Shown: piece by piece, positions 5,815-9,856 of the stretch
How the letters are laid out: every line of letters begins with the position of its first letter
Numbering within the stretch: the stretch's first letter is position 1
Source: an uncultured Muribaculaceae bacterium
Lineage (GTDB): Bacteria; Bacteroidota; Bacteroidia; Bacteroidales; Muribaculaceae
DNA: 9,856 nucleotides
NCBI GenBank assembly: GCA_910577355.1
Contig: CAJTMY010000032.1
Coordinates: 1-9,856 of the forward strand
Direction of reading: 5' to 3'
Translations under genes and position numbers: made by a program
Notes under the pieces: model-generated
What the model was told of the DNA's origin: nothing
The model's database searches: none
Seen by the model: only the letters and a program-made list of their open reading frames with translations

Positions 5815-7668
5815 TTATCGGTAAAAGAGTCTCCTGATAAGATCTGGGCGGTGCAGGCGGTGCAGCGAGCGCTCGATATCAAGGCGATATGTGCGGTCGT
5901 ACCAGAAAAAATATTTGCGTTGTGCAAGTTTCTGTTCCGGCCGGATCGCGGTATATATTTTCTCTCCTGTATAAGGGTGGTATCCCGAATAGTATATTTC
6001 GGTAGCGACAGTCATGGGGGTAGGCGTGAAATCCTGTACCTGCTCGAGGTGGAAATCAAGATCCTTGGTCTTTACGGCCAATTCAGCCATATCGATTTCC
6101 CTGCATCCCGGATGTGATGAAATGAAGTATGGGATAAGCTGCTGCCGCAGGCCATGCCTGAGATTGACCTGCTCAAATATTTTTTTGAAATCGTGAAACA
6201 GGGCGAAGGAAGGCTTACGCATTATACCAAGTACGGAGTTCTCAGTATGCTCGGGGGCGACTTTGAGTCTCCCCGATACATGCAAGGCTATCAATTCTTC
6301 ATTGTATTGCCGGTTTACTGAGTCAATTTTCGGATCGCCTGTCCAGTGCATAGACAGGTCGTAGCGCACACCGCTCCCGATGAATGATTTCTTTACGGCA
6401 GGCAAAGCGTCGACTTTACGGTATATGTCGAGCAATGCCGAGTGGTCGGTGTTGAGATTGGGACATACCACAGGATGAAGGCACGAAGGCTTGCGGCATT
6501 TGCGACATACCTCAAGATTCCTGCCATGCATGGAATACATGTTGGCAGACGGACCGCCGAGATCGGATATATATCCTTTGAAGTCGGGCATGCGGCATAT
6601 CTGCCTCACCTCGCGCAATATGGACTCCGGAGACCTTGATGCTATGAATTTACCCTGATGTGCGGAGATGGTACAGAACGCGCATCCACCGAAACATCCG
6701 CGGTGAAGGTTGACCGAGTGTCGGATCATTTCATATGCCGGTATGCGTTTGCCTTTGTATCTCGGATGCGGGAGACGTGTGAAGGGTAGATCGAATGCCA
6801 TGTCGATCTCAGTGTCGGCCATTGCCGGCAGCATGGGATTCACTTTCACAACCATATCGCCGATAGCCTGCCACAGTGTCGCTCCGCCGTCAAGCGCATT
6901 GCTCTGCTGCTCGATATGCTTGAAATTTGCCGACTGGGCTTTTTTGTCTTTCATCACAATCTCCCATGGATTGAGAACTATATTATGGCTATCACTTGTA
7001 TCCGGCATCTCGTCGATAGGTCGGAGCACCACGCTTTGTGGCAGATCGACAATCTCAGAGATAGACTCTCCGCCATCGAGACGACGGGCAAGATCAACGG
7101 TATTTCGCTCTCCCATACCGTACAGCAGCATATCTGCGCCGCATTCTGTGAGAATTGATGGCCGCAACCTGTCCTGCCAGTAATCGTAATGCGACAGTCT
7201 GCGCAACGATGCCTCGATACCGCCTGCAATAATAGGTACATCAGGGAATAGCCGACGCAGGATGTCGGAATATACAATGGTTGGATAGTCGGGACGCATG
7301 CCGTGGCGTGAATCGGGTGTGTATGCGTCATCAGAGCGTCTACGGCGGTTGGCCGTATAATGGTTCACCATCGAATCCATGGCTCCTGCCGACACTCCGA
7401 AAAAGAGTCTCGGTCGGCCGAATTTCTTGAAGTCGCGCAGATCATCCTGCCAGTTGGGCTGCGGAACGATAGCCACGCGGTATCCGGCTGCTTCGAGCGC
7501 ACGGCCTATCACGGCGGCTCCGAACGATGGATGATCGACATATGCGTCTCCGCTCATCAACACGACATCCACATAATTCCATCCTCGTGCCTTCATCTCT
7601 TTGACCGATGTGGGCAGCCAGTCGGTAATCCGCAACGAACTATAATCTATTTCTTTGAACTCGCTCAT
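5815..7668 (-). CDS. ygiQ: YgiQ-family (UPF0313) radical SAM protein
   Basis: This is a 617-residue cytosolic iron-sulfur protein of unknown reaction. Residues 31-95 hold the conserved N-terminal block (VDVVLMSGDAYVDHPSFG) and 145-168 the strongly conserved I-AGG-IEASLRR-x-x-HYDYW segment, both diagnostic of YgiQ. The radical SAM motif C325-FGG-C329-AF-C332 would bind a 4Fe-4S cluster that cleaves S-adenosylmethionine. A second cysteine group follows, C388-x2-C391-x4-C396-x5-C402, suited to an auxiliary cluster or zinc. VAPEHTE (470-476) belongs to the later part of the radical SAM barrel. E. coli YgiQ is longer, about 739 residues; I believe the shorter form is usual in Bacteroidota. ATG 7668 is 6 bp after the uvrB stop and the gene ends 6 bp before the TIR gene, so the three are very probably co-transcribed. 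No substrate is established for the family. Confidence 0.92.
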   Translation of the reverse strand: MSEFKEIDYSSLRITDWLPTSVKEMKARGWNYVDVVLMSGDAYVDHPSFGAAVIGRALEAAGYRVAIVPQPNWQDDLRDFKKFGRPRLFFGVSAGAMDSMVNHYTANRRRRSDDAYTPDSRHGMRPDYPTIVYSDILRRLFPDVPIIAGGIEASLRRLSHYDYWQDRLRPSILTECGADMLLYGMGERNTVDLARRLDGGESISEIVDLPQSVVLRPIDEMPDTSDSHNIVLNPWEIVMKDKKAQSANFKHIEQQSNALDGGATLWQAIGDMVVKVNPMLPAMADTEIDMAFDLPFTRLPHPRYKGKRIPAYEMIRHSVNLHRGCFGGCAFCTISAHQGKFIASRSPESILREVRQICRMPDFKGYISDLGGPSANMYSMHGRNLEVCRKCRKPSCLHPVVCPNLNTDHSALLDIYRKVDALPAVKKSFIGSGVRYDLSMHWTGDPKIDSVNRQYNEELIALHVSGRLKVAPEHTENSVLGIMRKPSFALFHDFKKIFEQVNLRHGLRQQLIPYFISSHPGCREIDMAELAVKTKDLDFHLEQVQDFTPTPMTVATEIYYSGYHPYTGEKIYTAIRPEQKLAQRKYFFWYDRTYRLDIERSLHRLHRPDLIRRLFYR

Positions 7669-7674
7669 GCCGTA

Positions 7675-9774
7675 TTATTGCTTTTTACGCATTTCTTCAA
7701 GTCTGTATTCAAGCTTTATGACTTCGTCGCGCAGGCGTGCGGCCTCGATGAATTCCATTTCTTTGGCGGCAGCGAGCATCTGCCCGCGCAGGCGCGAGAC
7801 AGAACGTTCGAGTTCATCAGCTGTCATATAAGGAATGACAGGGTCGGCCGCTATATCGACCGATGTGGTATATTCATAGCCATATTGCACGGCCGGAGTT
7901 TTCTCCCGCATTTTATGTTTTTCTTTTGCCGGGAGTGGTTTTCCTTTAGATATAGCAGCCTGTGCCACATCATCCGGATCCTCGCGTCCCACGATGGCAT
8001 TGCGGGCCTTCACGATGGCTTGTGGTGTGATGCCGTGCTGCTCGTTGTACGCCATCTGCAATGTGCGCCGGCGCTCAGTCTCATCGATGGTCTGCTGCAT
8101 TGAGTCCGTTATATGGTCGGCATACATTACTACCATACCGTTCAGATTACGTGCCGCACGCCCTACGGTCTGTACAAGCGACCGGCGCGAACGCAGGAAG
8201 CCCTCTTTGTCTGCGTCAAGAATCGCCACAAGGCTTACTTCCGGCAGGTCGAGCCCTTCGCGCAGCAGGTTCACGCCTATCAGTACATCGAATGTGCCGG
8301 CACGCAGGTCGTCAAGTATCTTTATGCGATCCATTGTGTCCACATCCGAATGTATATATGCCGCCTTGAATTTCATTCTGAGCAGATAATCGTTCAGCTC
8401 TTCGGCCATGCGTTTTGTGAGGGTGGTGACAAGTGTACGCTCGCCACGTTCTACACGCATGGTTATCTCTTCCATAAGATTGTCGATCTGGTTGAGCGAC
8501 GGACGCACCTCGATGAGCGGATCAAGCAGCCCGGTAGGACGGATCACCTGTTCTACTACCACACCTTCGCTCTTTTTTAATTCGTAGTCGGCAGGAGTGG
8601 CCGATACATATATCACCTGATGCGACATGCTCTCGAATTCGTCGAAAGTAAGGGGCCGGTTGTCGAGCGCCGCCGCAAGACGGAAACCGTAATTTACAAG
8701 ATTAGTCTTTCGCGACAGGTCTCCTCCCCACATAGCACGTATCTGGGGTACGGTGACGTGGCTTTCGTCAATTATAGTGAGATAATCCTTCGGGAAATAG
8801 TCGAGCAGACAGAACGGCCGCATACCGGGCTCGCGACCGTCGAAATAGCGCGAGTAGTTCTCGATCCCAGAACAATAGCCAAGTTCCTTGATCATCTCCA
8901 CATCGTATGTGACACGTTCTTCAAGGCGCTGGGCTTCAAGAGGTTTGCCTTCGCGGCGGAATGCCTCGACCTGTTCGCCGAGGTCGAGCTGTATCTGAGC
9001 CACGGCGCTTTGCTGTCGTGCTGGCGAGGTCACGAATATATTGGCCGGATAGATGCGGAATTCGTCGTGGCGTCCGAGTAGGCGCATATCTTCGGCATGA
9101 TGTGTGGATATTGATTCTATTTCATCGCCCCACAGCACTATGCGCAGCACAATCTCCTCATACGCGAGCCTTATGTCGATAGTATCGCCTTTCACTCTGA
9201 AAGTACCTCGGCGCGACTCCACCTCATTGCGGGCGTAGAGCGAATTCACCAGACTGCGGAGCAGCGCATTGCGTGCTATTTTCTGGCCTACCGCCACCGG
9301 TATTATATTGGCGTTGAATTCATCAGGATTACCTATTCCATACAGGCACGATACAGACGAAACGACAATCACATCGCGGCGGCCCGACAGCAGAGCCGAT
9401 GTTGTGGCGAGACGCAGACGATCGATTTCATCGTTGATCATCAGATCTTTCTCGATATATTTGTCGACCGACGGTATGTAGGCTTCCGGCTGATAATAAT
9501 CGTAATACGATACAAAATATTCTACTGCATTGTCCGGAAAAAATCCTTTCATCTCGGCATACAGCTGTGCGGCCAACGTCTTGTTGTGGCTTAAGATCAA
9601 GGTAGGCCGTTGCACACGCTCTATTACATTTGCCATTGTGAAAGTTTTGCCCGATCCGGTGACGCCGAGCAACACCTGGGCGGGAATATCGTCGAGGATG
9701 CCCTCGCTCAACTGCGCGATCGCCTGTGGCTGATCGCCCGTAGGCTTATATTCTGATGAAAGTCTGAATTTCAT
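7675..9774 (-). CDS. uvrB: UvrB, excinuclease ABC subunit B
   Basis: This 699-residue protein is the damage-verifying helicase-like subunit of nucleotide excision repair: it is loaded by UvrA, clamps DNA with its beta-hairpin and recruits UvrC for incision. Visible in order: conserved N-terminus (YKPTGDQPQAI), Walker A G37-VTGSGKT44 with K43, the beta-hairpin region rich in tyrosines (SYYDYYQPEAYIPS, 89-102), Walker B D336-ESH339, SATP (391-394), the helicase motif QTVGRAARN (535-543) and a C-terminal UVR motif (about 652-690) that contacts UvrC. It is slightly longer than the usual 660-680 residues, the extra length lying in the linker at about 596-650 before the UVR motif. ATG 9774 gives the conserved MKFRLSSEYKPTGDQP start. 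It is first in the operon with the YgiQ and TIR-Sel1 genes. I see no LexA-type box in the 82 bases available upstream. Confidence 0.97.
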   Translation of the reverse strand: MKFRLSSEYKPTGDQPQAIAQLSEGILDDIPAQVLLGVTGSGKTFTMANVIERVQRPTLILSHNKTLAAQLYAEMKGFFPDNAVEYFVSYYDYYQPEAYIPSVDKYIEKDLMINDEIDRLRLATTSALLSGRRDVIVVSSVSCLYGIGNPDEFNANIIPVAVGQKIARNALLRSLVNSLYARNEVESRRGTFRVKGDTIDIRLAYEEIVLRIVLWGDEIESISTHHAEDMRLLGRHDEFRIYPANIFVTSPARQQSAVAQIQLDLGEQVEAFRREGKPLEAQRLEERVTYDVEMIKELGYCSGIENYSRYFDGREPGMRPFCLLDYFPKDYLTIIDESHVTVPQIRAMWGGDLSRKTNLVNYGFRLAAALDNRPLTFDEFESMSHQVIYVSATPADYELKKSEGVVVEQVIRPTGLLDPLIEVRPSLNQIDNLMEEITMRVERGERTLVTTLTKRMAEELNDYLLRMKFKAAYIHSDVDTMDRIKILDDLRAGTFDVLIGVNLLREGLDLPEVSLVAILDADKEGFLRSRRSLVQTVGRAARNLNGMVVMYADHITDSMQQTIDETERRRTLQMAYNEQHGITPQAIVKARNAIVGREDPDDVAQAAISKGKPLPAKEKHKMREKTPAVQYGYEYTTSVDIAADPVIPYMTADELERSVSRLRGQMLAAAKEMEFIEAARLRDEVIKLEYRLEEMRKKQ

Positions 9775-9783
9775 AATATTTCA

Positions 9784-9791
9784 CAAAGGTA
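9784..9791 (-). promoter_or_regulatory. Candidate -7 promoter box of uvrB
   Basis: On the minus strand TACCTTTG matches the Bacteroidota -7 consensus TAnnTTTG. It lies only 9 bases before the uvrB ATG, so a start 5-7 bases past the box would give a leader of just a few bases. No convincing TTTG or TTG is found 19-21 bp upstream, so the promoter may be weak or activator-dependent, or the match may be fortuitous with the true promoter beyond the window edge. Confidence 0.5.
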
Positions 9792-9856
9792 CTAATTCCT
9801 GATGGAATCACCTATTTTTTTGCTTGTTATTATCACAGTGGCCCGGCAGTCTCAGG

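Noticed and set aside
7360..8103. A 247-codon open frame on the plus strand.
   Set aside because: It is antisense across the junction of uvrB and ygiQ, both of which have intact family motifs; the translation looks non-protein-like and no promoter or start context supports it.
9795..9808. A short inverted repeat (ATTCC TGAT GGAAT) upstream of uvrB that might be an operator.
   Set aside because: Five-base arms with a four-base loop are expected by chance in AT-rich DNA, and it does not match a known SOS box.

Overview
The window reads as a chromosomal segment of a Bacteroidota (Bacteroidales) genome; a gut family such as Muribaculaceae is plausible but is inference. Evidence: four matches to the Bacteroidota -7 promoter box TAnnTTTG placed correctly before genes, mostly weak or absent Shine-Dalgarno sequences, a secreted protein ending in the 'EYYNLQG...' tail common in Bacteroidales exported proteins, and protein sequences of Bacteroidales type throughout. 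There are no insertion sequences, phage genes, CRISPR arrays or rRNA genes, and no gene-free stretch longer than about 150 bases.

Layout. (1) 1-54, minus strand: the 5' two thirds of a tRNA-Ser(CGA), cut by the window edge, with its own promoter. (2) 208-1455, minus: an exported protein built of two tandem copies of one module, followed by a perfect 12-bp hairpin. (3) A 109-bp divergent promoter region. (4) 1589-4899, plus: a tightly packed, probably single operon of dCMP deaminase, an S41 carboxy-terminal processing protease, 5-formyltetrahydrofolate cyclo-ligase and an unrecognised zinc-ribbon protein; ends overlap or nearly touch. (5) 4915-9774, minus: a convergent operon of uvrB, a YgiQ-family radical SAM protein and a TIR-Sel1 protein, with 6-bp gaps.

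How they fit together. The plus operon pairs two enzymes bearing on thymidylate supply (dCMP to dUMP; rescue of 5-formyl-THF into the one-carbon folate pool) with an envelope protease; the zinc-ribbon protein has no assigned role. The minus operon starts with the core nucleotide-excision-repair protein UvrB and ends with a protein joining a TIR domain that keeps the putative NADase glutamate to three regular 36-residue Sel1 repeats. That last gene is the most interesting item: TIR enzymes often act in immunity or cell suicide, and here one appears to be co-transcribed with a DNA-repair gene. The rest is ordinary core genome, and I see no clear multi-gene undescribed system.
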